Assembly (NCBI GenBank): GCA_039566865.1
Contig: CM076949.1
Span: 19,878,501-19,942,500, forward strand
Length of the DNA: 64,000 nt
Origin: Aurelia coerulea
Lineage: Eukaryota; Cnidaria; Scyphozoa; Semaeostomeae; Ulmaridae
Direction: 5' to 3'
Made by a program: the position numbers and the translations under genes. How positions within the stretch are numbered: position 1 is the stretch's first letter; every line of letters starts with the position of its first letter. This document shows, piece after piece, positions 45,401 through 53,653 of the stretch. The notes below the pieces were generated by a model. The model worked only from the letters and a program-made list of their open reading frames with translations, was not told the origin of the DNA and ran no database searches.

Positions 45401-48400
45401 ATGGTTAGCAGAGGATCTTTAAGAACTCATGAAATGAGTACTAGAGAAATATTTACAGTTCCAAACATCTTAAAATAAGAAAGCAGAGCAACATAACGTC
45501 AATTTATAGTATATTTTTTAATTTCTCAAAAGTTGCAAAAAGCCAAATGGCAATTCAATGGCTCCAACTATTCAAAAGTGAATAACAGAAGGTTAGTCAA
45601 TCGACAAGGAAAAATTGGACGGGTTTGGGTCCATTTTGAGAAAAGGATAGGGATTATAAAAGTGGCTGTTACAAGTTAGGATCTGGGAATATAACAAGCC
45701 AAATTTAGGGCTTCTTTATTTTGTCTACGAAATGAATTGTATGCAATGTATACAGTAAGTCCCAGCACATAAGAGACTAACAATTTTAATCAGGCTTATT
45801 TGTTTCTCATACCGGATATTTTACCTGAAATAAAATGACCCAATGCAATCTGTAAAAGAAAATTAAGCAAGTGGCCGATTGAAATGCTTCAAACGATGTT
45901 CTGTCACTAAAAGACTAGCCTACATTATGGGTATTTTTCGCAATTTTTTTGAGCACGATAAATATCAGGAATTAAGGATTTGAGGAAATAGCAGATACCT
46001 GAAATCCTCAAAAAGTCGTCAAAAACAGGGGATCGATTTACAGCCATTTCAGATCTTCAAAACAATGATGAGCGTGTTTCATTTCAGACTGGGAATAGGC
46101 AACTCAGTGGAAAGTTTTCAGAGCAAGTGTATAGCCCCTAAAGATATTCTCAGATATTCTCTTATAACCTAAAGATATTTTCAGGCTGAAGGCTGTAATG
46201 AGCACGCTCCTCGTTGTTTTGAAGATATGAAATGACTTTAAATGGATCCCCTGTTTTTGATGACTTTGTAAGGATTTCAAGCATGCCCTTTTCCTTGAAA
46301 TCCTTAATAGACCTTTTAGCTATTCTACAAAAGAGCCTGGATCGAGCGTTATTTTTATACACGAGGTTCGATAGAGTGGCGTTAGCGCTTCTATCAATAT
46401 TGTGCATATTCGAAAATTCTACAAAGTGCACTTTGTAGAATTTTCGAATTTGCACAATAGTGATAGAAACTCTTAACACCATTCTATCAAGCCTCGTGTA
46501 TAAAAATAACGCTCGATCCAGGCTCTTTTGTAGAATAGCTAAAAGGTCTATTGGGGAGATTTACCGTGCCAAAAAATTGCAAAAAATACTGATAAGGTAG
46601 GCTAGCCTTTTATAACAGAACAACGTTTGAAACATTTCTATCGACATTTTAATTGAAACATTTCACTTACTTTCTTTCCATAACAGATTGCGTTGGGTCA
46701 CTTTTTCTGGGTCACCCGGTAGAGATGTAAGAAAATACCTGTAAAAAAGGCTAGCAGATTTCTAAAATGTCCAATAAGAAACTTTCCTTTTGCATGCAAT
46801 TTTTTTTATTTCAAATAGTATTTTCCGAAATCTAAGACAATATTGAATATGGTAAATCCAATCAATTTAGGATATCCCAATCTTACAAAGGTCTAATGAA
46901 TTAGGTTGGAAGATCTAGGGTGTCCCAAAATGATGTATTATTGTTTGGTTGCTTACATGTCCATATCCAATGAACTGATTTTCAAAAATTTTGTTTTATT
47001 TGATTGCCTAAAGGCAAAATTGTATTTAAGATGTTAGTTGTGGTTTTACCAGTTTTTGAAAATCGGTTCATCGGTTATGGACATACAAGCAATCAAACGA
47101 TAATACATCATTTTGGGACACCCGGTATATAACTATTTTATATTTTTTCGGGTGTTAAATTTTCAAATATGAAAAATTGGAAACAAATTTTAACATTGCA
47201 ATGGAAACTACTTAACTAGTTTCGAGAATTTTTCAAAAATTCAAAGCAAGAAAGGATACTCTTCTCCAACGACCATCGAAGTCTTTATTGAAATATTATG
47301 TGCATGTTGTATATACAGGAAAATTAAGAACTTGAGAAGATCCACAGAACATCGCTCTTTCCATTTGACTACAAAATGGAGATTAAAATGTATGGCTGAG
47401 TTTGTTTGATCCTAGTTGAAATCAAGTCAGTGGCAGACACTAGGGGATATGGGGGCCAATGTTACAAAGAATAATGACTTTTTGTTCAAAAATATCAAGG
47501 CTACACAATGCTTCTAAACTGGAACAATATAGCTTCACCCGCGATATTTTAGTAAGTGTCTGCTACTGCTGCACGAGGCCAGAAAAAGTTTCGTGGGGGA
47601 GAAATACTCACTGATATTCACCTTCATGTACTCAAAAAGGGTGCAGCGGTAACTGTTCTTCCAAGATTTAGGAAATTCTTACTCAGTGGGTATAAAATTT
47701 TTCCTTGCATAGCAAAGGTAAACATATGGCTCTAGTAACTTTTGACATAGGAAAAGTAGACATTCATAACTATACCGGGTGTCTCAAAAAAAGTACCCCC
47801 TTTTGACTGAACAAGGCAACAAAACGATAACATTTCGGGACTTTTTGAATTCATAGCTACATTTGTTGGTCTTCAACTTAAATGAACATAACTTGCATTT
47901 TGAAATCGACCACAGAACAGCGGAGATATGAGTTCACCAGGTCAAAATTTGGAGTGCACCTGAAACCAGAGGTTTTGAGAAATGGCCTAGCCATAACTTG
48001 ACACCAAACAGGTATTTTGCAAACGAATTTTCAACTTTGACCTTTACTGTTTATATTTGAAAAGATTTATACCTTGAATTACTTCAATTGTTCTTGAAGT
48101 GACTTTTCTTTTGAGGAATCGGTCCTTGCATTGCATTCGATCCCAAGTGATTTGTATAAAAAAGAGGAAAAGGAGCACACACACGCTTATTTTGGAGATG
48201 TGGCACGCCTTTATCATTCTTACCACATTTTCACTATGTTTATTTAATGAGCGCCAAGTCCATACATCTTTTATTCTTTTCAAAGGCAAAAAAAAACGGA
48301 AACTTAAAGTCTACAGGTACTTTGGAAAATGTCCACGATACAAATCATGATTAGGCCCTTTTTCATAACCTCTGGTTTTGGGTGCACTGTAAATTTTGAC

Positions 48401-51400
48401 TTTGCGAGCCTGTAACTCCGGTGTTTGGTGGACTATTTCTAAATGCAACGTATGAGCATCTAAGTTGAAGATTGATAAATTTAACTGTGAAGTTGGGGAG
48501 CAATGAAATCTTATTGTTTAGTTACGATCTCCAGTCAAAAGGGGGTATTTTTTTGAGACACCCGGTACAAATTATACAAACATATAAAGGAAATATGACA
48601 GCTTCGCTTGGATAATCCTTGTTGCTTTTATGCCTCGCCGTTTTGATATAATATAAACGGAATTCGACTTCCTTTTTCCTTGAATCTCCTCGTCATTCAG
48701 CTTCATCGTTGCAACTGTTTTTGCTGAGTTGTTTTCAACTCGTCTCAGTTGAATTCGCGTAGCTCCTTGTCTCTTTTCCTACTCATGTCTTGCCTTTCCG
48801 CTCCTGGTTCTCGCTTTTCTTCTCTCAAAGTTATGTTTTCACCCAAGGTTGGTCCTCATCTACTGAAAAACTTTTATTCAGGGTAATCCCGCCTCAAATC
48901 GAGGAATATTTATGCTTAAAAGAGTGAATTTTGCAAGGAAATTCTCAACAGAAATGATGTTATTTTCGTTAGACAGTTTCTTTAAAATGGGTAAAAACGA
49001 GAAATTTCTTGAAATTCTGTTGAATACACAGGGTATTAAATCATTACAAGTTCATCATCAAAATCTCGGGTGCACATCCATGGACAAATGAGGGTCAAGG
49101 CACCCTTCGGGTTGGTGAAGGTGAGGTGAAGTCTCGTTTTTTTAGGGCCAAGCGCTGGAATCGCAGAAATAGAGAAGACCTAATCGAGTCCTCAACCCCT
49201 TGTCATGACGCTCAAGTGGTGGGACTTTTCCGGGTATCGAGCCCTGTCCACGTGATAGTGTGAACAAGCCTTCCAGAAAATCTATCAGGTGGACTGAAAA
49301 GAACTTCACATGTTTGATAAGTCAACATATGGAGAATAATTCAGTTATCGGAATGAATCAAAGTTTAGGTGATATCTCAAAGGCTTAAGTATTTCTTGTG
49401 ACTTTTCTTCTGTCTTTCTGAGCATTGTAAAATAGCTAAGATTGGATTTATGAACGTTCCTTTACTTTGAAAAGACTGCAAAAGAATAAGTAATCTCCTC
49501 TCTGTGAACAACATGCAAACACATTCCATTTCCCTCAAAGCTTAAAATAATGATTTCTACAACAAAAGTACCAGATTATATATGCCATTACTTTTATAAA
49601 GATCTGGTCCTAAACTCTCGAGGTAAATGACATTTGTCTGAGTAAGAAGATTGCTTATCATTTTGATGGATGGCTTTATGCCTCCATTCACGCATTTTGA
49701 AGTAGGGAATTCTTCGGAAATTAAATTTTGCCTGTATTCGAGTGCTTAGAAAGACAGAACAAACATCACAAAATACTTTGGTCTTTCAAGTATGACTCAC
49801 ACTTTGTTCTTTCCCATGCCTCAAGCGTTCTCATCATAACAAATTATCAAACATGGAAAGTTCTTTTCAGTCCATTTGGTATAAAAAATCTTTGTAAAGA
49901 AATCTCTCCGCAGAAACGAAACAAAATTCAAGACAAATACAACTACAAAGTCTACCTTTTTCTTCCTCTGTTTTGCATCCTAAATATTGTTCAGCTATCA
50001 TCAATCGAAGATCACGATTGCTCTCAGTTATAGAATCACACGTTTGAAAATATCTGGAGAAAGATTTAAGGATCAAAAGGATGCTAACAACAACGCAAGA
50101 TAAACAAATACAAATAAAGTATCATTTATGGGGAAAACTACAGTAGATGCAGCTATAATATGCAGCACAAGTACTGTAACTTAAGATTGTGACTGTCACA
50201 CGATTTCATGCGATTTTCGTATGATGCAATGTTCACTTGTGATTTCAAGCGATTTCGTATGATGCAATGTTCACTTGTGAAATGCTGTAGAGAGGGAAGT
50301 GACATTCAAAATAGTGTATGAACAAACAAACAAACAAACAACACGAATGAAGCATCATCTTTGCAAAATACACAAGACACAAGCATTTGTTCTATCTTAT
50401 AAATTCAAGTTTTGTAATTTATGTATGAACATCAAATGAAAAATTTAGGTAAAATAATTTCAGACCAAAGTTCTAGACATTGTACAGCCTTTCACAAGTT
50501 TCAATAAAGATGCCTTTCACAGAGAAAATTTGATGTTGCTTTTTCCTATGATCTGAAGAACATTTTTAACACAAATCTAATTTGTATGACATTGTACATA
50601 AAAATGACATACTTAGGTGGCAATGACTTTGGTGGGCAAGAATTTCATTCATGGTATATTTGAATAATAATGTGTTTTGACTTACAGCCATGCTATCTCT
50701 TCTTTGATTTGTAATTTATTGCAAGCAATATGTTTCCAAATGGCATAGCTGCAGGTAAACAATATTGAATGATAAATACTGTACTGTGCAGTCCAACATT
50801 TCTATAAACGAATGAAGGAGAGATACAAGCTTGCACTCATTTATAGCTAATTAAATCCGTTATCAAAGAAGTAGTTTACACAGTTTAGATCAACAATGCC
50901 AGATACAGTATCTACCGGTGTCTAAAAAAAAGTACCCCCTTTTGACTCCACAAGGCAACAAAACGATAACATTTCAGTACTTTTTGAATTCATGGCTACT
51001 TTTGTTGGTCTTCAACTTAAGTGCACATACCTTGCATTTTGAAATCAACCATCAAACACCGGAGATATGAGTTCACAAGGTCAAAATTTGGGGTGCACCT
51101 GAAACCAGAGGTTTTGAGAAATGATCTAGCCATAATTTGACACCAAACAGGTATTTTGTAAACAAATTTTCAACTTTGACCTTTACTTTTTTATTTTTGA
51201 AAAGATTTATACCTTGAATTACTTCAATTGTTCTTGAAAAGACTTTTCTCTTGAGGAATCGGTCCTTGCATTGCATTCGATCCCAAGCGTTTTGTATAAA
51301 GAAGAGGAAAAGAGCACATGCACGCTTATTTTGGAGATTTGGCACGACTTTATCATCCTTACCACATTTTTACTATATTCATTTATTCAGCGCCATGTCC

Positions 51401-53182
51401 ATGCATCTTTTATTCTTTTCAAAAGCAAAAAAACAGAAACTTTAGTCTACAGGTACATTGGAAAATGTCTACGATACAAATCACAATTAGGCCCTTTTTC
51501 AAAACCTCTGGTTCTGGGTGCATTGTAAATTTTGACTTTGTGAAGCTGTAACTCCAGTGTTTGGTGAACGATTGCTAAATCCAAGGTATGTGCATCTAAG
51601 TTGAAGATTGATAAATTTAGCTGTGAAGTCGGGGATCAATGGAATCTTATTGTTTGGTTACTATCTCCAGTCAAAAGGGGGTACTTTTTTAGAAACCTGG
51701 TACATAACTGAGTAAAGATCCATTAGAAAATTCTAACAGTGCCACCAAAAAACTTGATATTTGATATTGAGATAATGATCATTTTCAAAAAAGGGAAATA
51801 TTATCATTATGAGCATTAGGAAAGGGTTCTCCCCAATATTATTATCATTAGTATAAGTTTTGGATACTAATAACTGCCACAGAGCATTAGGGCTTTGGTA
51901 ATTTGAATTTACATCCTGTATTTCATAGTATCAACTTGTAGTGGTTTGGCTTCGTACAGTAGTTCATTATACACTAGATCCGTGCAAATGGACGAGATTG
52001 ATGTTGCTAAAACGAGTTGATCCTACCTTATTCTTGGATATCCAGTTCTGCCTTTGTTCTTTGCATACGCAAACAGCTTCCTTAGGTTCTGTAATCTTGA
52101 AAATTTGTAATGGATGGATAGGGGTGAATTCAGTTAAGTTAATTTATTCTCAATTCCACTGCATACAAGTACTCAAAACATTAAACAGCCTACAACAATT
52201 TATAACTAAGGCTACAAGCTTTTGAAGATCAATAAATATTCCAAAACCTAACTCCCTATTGTCTATTTGATGAGTTCTTGATGGCTCCTGTTAACTAACA
52301 AGGGCATGGGTAATGACTAGCGCAAAATCCAAAGTATATCATATTTCTTGCTTTTGTAGACATTTATAAAAGATGTTCATACACACATGACTCAAATGGC
52401 TCAAACTTTAGTTTATAGCAGAAAGGCAGAACTCTATTTTCAAAAGTTTCTTGATATTTTCAACAGTTTGCGGAAAAAATATACAGGTACAACAGGAAGA
52501 TATTTTCCATTTGACAAAAGAATTTTTTGGATGGCCCCCCAGATTGAAAAGTTCATATTTTGCGTGCACAGAAATTTCTTAGCTTCCACAGTTTTAAACA
52601 AAAGATCATCAAAACAATTGACCTGTGTGTTGATTGATGATTCACAGTGCAGATTGAATATAATATAATGCTATACAGTATGCTCTTGCGTGCGAAGTAT
52701 CACACTTGCTCTAAGAAACTATCCCACAAAAGATGCATTCTTCTGCTGGGGCTAGCTGGGGCTGCTAGCTACACTTCTCTTCAGGGAATCAGTAGAGTCT
52801 GCACACTGGCTATACTTAGCTACCTAAACCTAATTAATAAAGAAATAGCTAGTAGATTAATGATGTAGTCTACAATCCAGGCATTTAGTTAATCTAGATT
52901 TACCAGGATTCAACAGTAGCTTTCAGAAGAAGGTCTGCGAGATTGGAGGATTTTAGGAGGTTTCTTGTTTGTATTTCCACCATGATTCTGTACGTGGTCG
53001 ACGTGTACGTAATCGACTGACCGACTCACTCGGCAATTTTTCATTGGCCGAACCGAAGTTTAAGAAAAAAGTGTCCAGATATATATACTCACATGATGGA
53101 CAAGTTTTGATGGTGGTGGCACGGGAATTATTCCAAACTCAAATGGTTCGGCACAAATCCAGAGTGAAATATTGCCAGACAT
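21968..53182 (-). CDS. TBCCD1: TBCCD1 (TBCC domain-containing protein 1), essentially whole gene
   Basis: Centrosome-associated relative of tubulin cofactor C, needed for centrosome and Golgi positioning in vertebrates and for basal-body organisation in algae. Exons in transcript order: 53182-53093, 52088-52027, 50748-50686, 50053-49956, [one not found], 44239-44182, 38594-38519, 37896-37806, 36188-36122, 35273-35135, 33741-33558, 31661-31410, 27895-27720, 26138-26041, 25809-25754, 24455-24362, 22027-21968 (stop 21970-21968). All have AG/GT junctions and compatible phases except across the gap. The 1664 bases found give about 554 codons; the human protein is about 557 residues. Segments alike in order: EPFEFGIIPVPPPSK, IWKHIACNKLQIKEEIAWLY, EWPS, ISRTFSV, NPFGIS, YLLSPLRAVTLEKC, FSPYSTHYP, IPFAMEG and the C-terminal EWL helix. 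Start codon chosen because it opens the conserved N-terminus. Strong call. Confidence 0.95.
22185..22352. mobile_element. small hairpin element, copy 2
   Basis: Arms TAAAGATGGCGGCGAGGAAT and inverse enclose a loop near 22260-22280. GC-rich CGGCGAGG core stands out in this AT-rich intron. Confidence 0.7.
22518..22552. other. perfect 16-bp stem-loop
   Basis: TACCCTGGGTACCAGA, loop GAG, then the exact complement. In the last TBCCD1 intron. Likely the remnant of a transposon end; function unknown. Confidence 0.7.
23434..23739. mobile_element. MITE with GGGCTCCGTC ends
   Basis: TTTAAGGGGCTCCGTC at left and GACGGAGCCCTTTTAAA at right; interior AT-rich without coding frames. Confidence 0.6.
24071..24356. 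repeat. repeat block adjoining TBCCD1 exon 24362-24455
   Basis: See the copy at 20245-20455. Its right edge meets the TBCCD1 splice donor at 24361-24356, so the intron's first bases fall in or next to the repeat. Confidence 0.55.
24918..25169. mobile_element. TTA-flanked MITE with GGCCCCGTTTACACG ends, GGATCCGA word
   Basis: GGCCCCGTTTACACGAGATC at left, GATCTCGTGTAAATGGGGCC at right, TTA on both sides, 252 bases. GGATCCG occurs repeatedly in both orientations, often next to GTGTAAAC. A third related left end (TAAGGCCCCGTTTACACTGT) begins at 24775 with no mate seen. Confidence 0.75.
25331..25701. mobile_element. relative of 24918-25169 with a different internal word
   Basis: AGAGCCCGTTTACACTATACC at left, GTGCAAACGGGGCCTAA at right. 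The repeated word here is TACCGG/CGGCATA. Lies between TBCCD1 exons 24362-24455 and 25754-25809. Confidence 0.65.
25754..31661 (-). CDS. TBCCD1: TBCCD1 C-CAP/TBCC beta-helix domain exons
   Basis: Exon 31661-31410 encodes the start of the right-handed beta-helix: NRLMIFNQVCKRTIARS, VKIHRCQYSHMYLLSPLRAV, VNVLACENVEVFAV. Exon 27895-27720 continues with CRNCTFHLFTETSPVLIG and FSPYSTHYPSLIEDM. Exon 26138-26041 gives WDEVDADNFFRS and IPFAMEGATA. Exon 25809-25754 gives ECPFKLPEKYETAIKKKE. These repeat-like Cys/Ile/Val coils are the TBCC/RP2/CAP fold. TBCCD1 proteins are reported to lack the GTPase-activating arginine of TBCC; I could not place that residue confidently here. Confidence 0.93.
26275..27107. 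mobile_element. degraded large member of the TTAA / GTTAGCAG family
   Basis: Left TTAAAGGCTCATTGTTAGCC, right CAGTTAGCAGTGGGTCTTTC with the family's TTTGGCGCCA subterminal motif. Interior unlike the 300-bp copies; includes a small hairpin (AACTGTTTCC ... GGAAACAGTT) at 26699-26803. Confidence 0.45.
27345..27673. mobile_element. pogo-like MITE of the AAGAACC-word family, intact TA duplication
   Basis: TA flanks CAGTAAATCCCCGCAAATAA and TATGCGGGGATTTACTG. Several AAGAACC/GGTTCTTA words. Its right edge is 47 bases from TBCCD1 exon 27720-27895. Confidence 0.8.
28547..28848. mobile_element. GGGGTACTT-ended MITE, GCCGG word, copy 1
   Basis: CCCCGGGGGGAGGGGTACTT at left, AAGTACACCCCCTCGGGG at right. 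Words of the type TTCTAA.GCCGG(G/C)TATC occur four to five times. About 85 percent like 54842-55128 by eye. Confidence 0.7.
29276..29487 (-). mobile_element. 5S rRNA-derived SINE, copy 1
   Basis: Reverse complement of the element at 36241-36435: contains CTTAGCTTCAGTCACCTGAC and GGTCACCCATCCGGAGTT, the inverses of 5S internal-promoter segments. See the other copy for the alignment. Confidence 0.7.
29746..30030. mobile_element. probable GGGGGTACTCCC-ended element
   Basis: Begins CAGGGGGTACTCCCTAAC and ends near GAGAGTCCCCCTTGGG, with CTGGGG and AGGGGTC words between. Diverged from 37228-37536; boundaries approximate. Confidence 0.4.
30348..30748. repeat. inverted-repeat element with GCGTGCAGAC ends
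   Basis: GCCTGCGTGCAGACTATACC at left; GGTATTGTCTGCACGCAGGC at right, plus AAAAGGTATAGTCT on both arms. In a TBCCD1 intron, next to the fold-back 30749-31380. Confidence 0.65.
30749..31380. mobile_element. 630-bp fold-back element, family shared with 59985-60560
   Basis: Two arms of about 270 bases meet near 31065: AATTTGTGATTGCAGACAAA, CTTGGTCGTTGTGCATTCC-type and GGCATTTTATT..TTCAGAAGC sequences recur inverted. The plus- and minus-strand ORFs in it are mirror images. Confidence 0.8.
31662..32574. other. TBCCD1 intron stretch with nothing recognised
   Basis: AT-rich intron between the repeats 32575-33376 and exon 31410-31661. No long inverted repeat, exon or SINE found. Confidence 0.5.
32575..32705. 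repeat. dispersed repeat, second copy of 4100-4220
   Basis: ATCTCGTACACCTTCGGCAA, then AATCCTTTTGTTTT and CGTAAAAATCCTTCTG. Family unknown. Confidence 0.5.
32868..33376. mobile_element. hairpin MITE, GGCTCAAATCTTT family, copy 2
   Basis: AAGGCTCAAATCTTTCAAA at left, TTTAAAGATTTGAGCCCTAT at right. Each arm carries the AAAATGGCGGCA / TGCCGCCATTTTG motif and CTGTAAATCTGC. About 510 bases. Confidence 0.75.
33558..44239 (-). CDS. TBCCD1: TBCCD1 middle exons, including a long serine-rich linker exon
   Basis: Exons 44239-44182 (WPSRARSPELEG), 38594-38519 (FIHNNLMEILELLVEP), 37896-37806 (LTVEAVRALSLIVSG), 36188-36122 (SPKSGFSK), 35273-35135 (RTFSVRKMYKWIKSNLKSNP) and 33741-33558. The last encodes LSASMSSSMSEELIRHSRGG plus about 40 further residues. 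The spacing between the NPFG block and the TBCC domain is roughly 40 residues longer than I recall for the vertebrate protein. The 35273 exon donor is GTAAGC and joins through an AGC serine codon. Confidence 0.9.
33773..34173. mobile_element. pogo-like MITE of the AAGAACC-word family beside a splice acceptor
   Basis: TA flanks CAGTAAAAACCCGCACATAA and GAGGGTTTTTAATG. It starts only about 30 bases upstream (minus strand) of the 3' splice site of TBCCD1 exon 33558-33741. Confidence 0.75.
34200..34395. repeat. inverted-repeat element related to 7617-8100
   Basis: Arms AAAGCGTTTTGCC..AATAGATTTCACAC and GTCAAATCTATTCTTGAG..AAATCGCTTTGTC around a short centre. 34396-35134 is intron with nothing else recognised. 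Confidence 0.5.
35633..35850 (-). mobile_element. tRNA-derived SINE, copy 3
   Basis: Reverse orientation: (GGTGAA)n at left, inverse box B GGGTATCGAACCC, inverse box A ACCACTGCGC. Has an extra CACCTTCACCACTGCGCC piece, suggesting a repeated head. Confidence 0.75.
36241..36435 (+). mobile_element. 5S rRNA-derived SINE, copy 2
   Basis: GAAGTTAAGCTCGGTCG at 36283-36299 corresponds to 5S box A (GAAGTTAAGC..GTCGGG), and GGATGGGTGACC at 36316-36327 is identical to 5S box C, at the 5S spacing. The head GAGTGGCCGAGCGGCTC is unlike 5S and looks tRNA-Leu/Ser-like. It then runs into a non-5S body. It lies about 50 bases upstream of the acceptor of TBCCD1 exon 36122-36188. Confidence 0.75.
37228..37536. 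mobile_element. GGGGGTACTCCC-ended MITE, TTATGCGACAGGGT word
   Basis: CCCGGGGGGGGGTACTCCC at left, AGTCAAGTACCCCCCAGGGG at right. The word ATGCGACAGGGT or a one-off version recurs six times at 25-60 base spacing. Ends match 28547-28848 and 54842-55128, interior does not. Confidence 0.7.
38724..39140. mobile_element. GTTCACACGAGAC-ended element, GGCACAATTTGA word, copy 1
   Basis: Repeats of CACAATTTGAAAACGGC and inverses; ends GTTCACACGAGACTAGC and GTGGCGGTGTTATAGTGTG. Aligns with 43013-43425. 39141-40070 is intron with nothing recognised. Confidence 0.55.
40077..40950 (+). pseudogene. LINE reverse-transcriptase 3' end split by another LINE fragment
   Basis: 40077-40330 encodes ILKSRWRLLSHIVRLTDETP and FRGRPQGSIVITLN, typical of the C-terminal domain of LINE ORF2. 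40335-40870 is a frameshifted fragment of a different LINE (MVFKSLNDLAPQYL, SLRRHPP) with a (TGAAAATA) tail. 40884-40950 resumes the first LINE with ARDRKNWRRISEIVAGRAAE. Dead copy in a TBCCD1 intron. Confidence 0.75.
41662..42248. mobile_element. mariner-like MITE, CAGGGTGTCCC ends, copy 2
   Basis: Same fold-back as 6043-6642 (GAAGATTGCGACAAAACGGC in both orientations) with more substitutions and small deletions. Confidence 0.75.
42335..42921. mobile_element. TA-flanked MITE with ACCGGGTGAGTAAAA ends
   Basis: ACCGGGTGAGTAAAAAAAAG at left and GGTTTTACTCAGCCAGTA at right. Interior palindrome: CCTTTAAGGGGTTTGTG and TATAAACCCCTTACAGGC. A lone copy of the left end is at 20995. Confidence 0.65.
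43013..43425. mobile_element. GGCACAATTTGA-word element, copy 2
   Basis: Aligns with 38724-39140: CGTTCAAATGATACCGGCAC at left and TTCAAAGTGTGGCGGCATCA at right. The 176-codon minus-strand ORF across it is accidental. Confidence 0.55.
43606..43820 (+). pseudogene. LINE reverse-transcriptase C-terminal remnant
   Basis: Encodes NTRKNNKSVVIPKVRTETGR then KTFAFQGAKIFNNLPNNLQT and a stop, the classic end of CR1/jockey-type ORF2. Followed by an AT-rich 3' UTR and an (ATT)n tail at 43972-43999. Confidence 0.75.
44278..45422. mobile_element. 1.1-kb TTAA-flanked element with LINE fragment inside
   Basis: TTAAAGACCCTCTGCTAACC at left and GGTTAGCAGAGGATCTTTAA at right, as in the 300-bp MITEs. Holds a LINE ORF2 tail at 44304-44627 (TTMYKSLNGLVPEYLSDLF, AISFRGPELWNQL). 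It begins 38 bases upstream (minus strand) of the acceptor of TBCCD1 exon 44182-44239. Confidence 0.7.
45423..45809. other. TBCCD1 intron stretch, part of an AAGAACC-like element only
   Basis: Apart from a lone ACAGTAAGTCCCAGCACATAA end at 45751, nothing recognised. The missing TBCCD1 exon was sought here without success. Confidence 0.4.
45810..46721. mobile_element. fold-back element with nested palindrome
   Basis: TGACCCAATGCAATCTGT near left and ACAGATTGCGTTGGGTCA near right, with long arms; right end GGGTCACCCGGT-TA. The palindromic element 46310-46552 interrupts it. Confidence 0.55.
46310..46552. mobile_element. near-perfect 240-bp palindrome
   Basis: CCTTTTAGCTATTCTACAAA at left and its exact inverse at right. 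The arms meet at AAAGTGCACTTT near 46431. Only a handful of mismatches. Older partner at 10200-10378. Confidence 0.85.
46916..47127. mobile_element. short mariner-like hairpin, GGGTGTCCCAAAATGATG ends, copy 1
   Basis: TA flanks; arms carry TTGTTTGGTTGCTTACATGT and inverse. Same ends as the 586-bp element 56935-57520 but without its centre. Confidence 0.75.
47773..48567. mobile_element. mariner-like fold-back, CCGGGTGTCTCAAAAAA ends, copy 1
   Basis: TA flanks; arms include AGTACCCCCTTTTGACTG and ACCAGAGGTTTTGAGAAATG in both orientations. Second copy 50913-51702. Confidence 0.8.
48568..49124. other. TBCCD1 intron stretch with nothing recognised
   Basis: No repeat or exon identified; checked on both strands for the missing TBCCD1 exon. 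Confidence 0.4.
49125..49248 (-). mobile_element. tRNA-derived SINE, copy 4 (head truncated)
   Basis: (GGTGAA) tail, body CGAGTCCTCAACCCCTTGTC and inverse box B GGGTATCGAGCCC; box A is missing. Confidence 0.7.
49249..49955. other. TBCCD1 intron stretch with nothing recognised
   Basis: AT-rich intron upstream of the missing exon. No feature supported. Confidence 0.4.
49956..53182 (-). CDS. TBCCD1: TBCCD1 N-terminal exons 1-4
   Basis: Exon 1 (53182-53093) starts MSGNISLWICAEPF and ends PPPSKLVHH. Exon 2 (52088-52027) gives NLRKLFAYAKNKGRTGYPRI. Exon 3 (50748-50686) gives the YAIWKHIACNKLQ core. Exon 4 (50053-49956) gives YFQTCDSI and an acidic helix ending KTEEEK. Phases are 0, 2, 2 and 1. 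These match the family's N-terminal domain without gaps. The next conserved block (the Leu/Phe-rich segment ending in SLIGE in homologues) was not located. Confidence 0.9.
50913..51702. mobile_element. mariner-like fold-back, copy 2 of the 47773 family
   Basis: Same arms and order as 47773-48567; ends degraded to CCGGTGTCTAAAAAAAAG and AGAAACCTGG. Confidence 0.75.
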
Positions 53183-53653
53183 CTCTCCACTGCCGCCAGC
53201 TCATTCCGGGCTCCAATTTGCCTCCCACCCAACTTTTCCACCAAGTAGTTGCTGTTGTTGTGGTTGCGCTGCTTTTGAAATAGCCTCGTATCCAGTTACC
53301 CCTAGCAGGTACCGTTGCCATAGTAATAGCATCAGCCATGGATTTATGTTTGTGGGAAAGGACAGATCAGAAAGATCAATGAGAACACACGCAATTATTT
53401 CAATGTTTTCATGGAGAGAAGAGGAAAAGAACAAGCCGTTCAACATCTGCACACATAAAGACTTTTGACTGAATCACGTATCTGGAAAGAGGGACGAAAG
53501 AAGAGTGTTTTTTGCATGCCATGATTTTTAGGCCCAAAAAAGTCCACAAGCCAATTTGATAAATAGCAGATAAAGAGGTCCCTGTCCTCATGCCAAACAA
53601 ATACAGACAGAAGATCGAAGATTGGGAATAGTTTTTAAAAAAATTCTGCAACC
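53183..53653. promoter_or_regulatory. shared divergent promoter of TBCCD1 (-) and CFAP73 (+)
   Basis: Only 471 bases separate the two start codons, so both 5' UTRs and core promoters must lie here. No TATA box is placed convincingly. A near-consensus RFX X-box is at 53314-53327. The block is free of recognisable MITEs or SINEs, unlike almost every other half-kilobase of the window. This suggests it is constrained. Confidence 0.75.
53314..53327 (+). promoter_or_regulatory. candidate RFX X-box
   Basis: GTTGCCATAGTAAT matches the X-box consensus GTHNYYATRRNAAC at 13 of 14 positions; only the last base differs. It lies 132 bases upstream of the TBCCD1 ATG and 327 upstream of the CFAP73 ATG. RFX factors are the conserved activators of ciliary genes in animals, which fits both neighbours. 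Confidence 0.6.

Noticed and set aside
51073..51345. Paired ORFs here and at 48044-48350 with similar peptides
   Set aside because: Both are frames through the arms of the fold-back elements 47773-48567 and 50913-51702.
52387..52868. ORFs of 93 and 73 codons upstream of TBCCD1 exon 2
   Set aside because: They lie in TBCCD1 intron 1 on the opposite strand, with no recognisable domain or splice partners.
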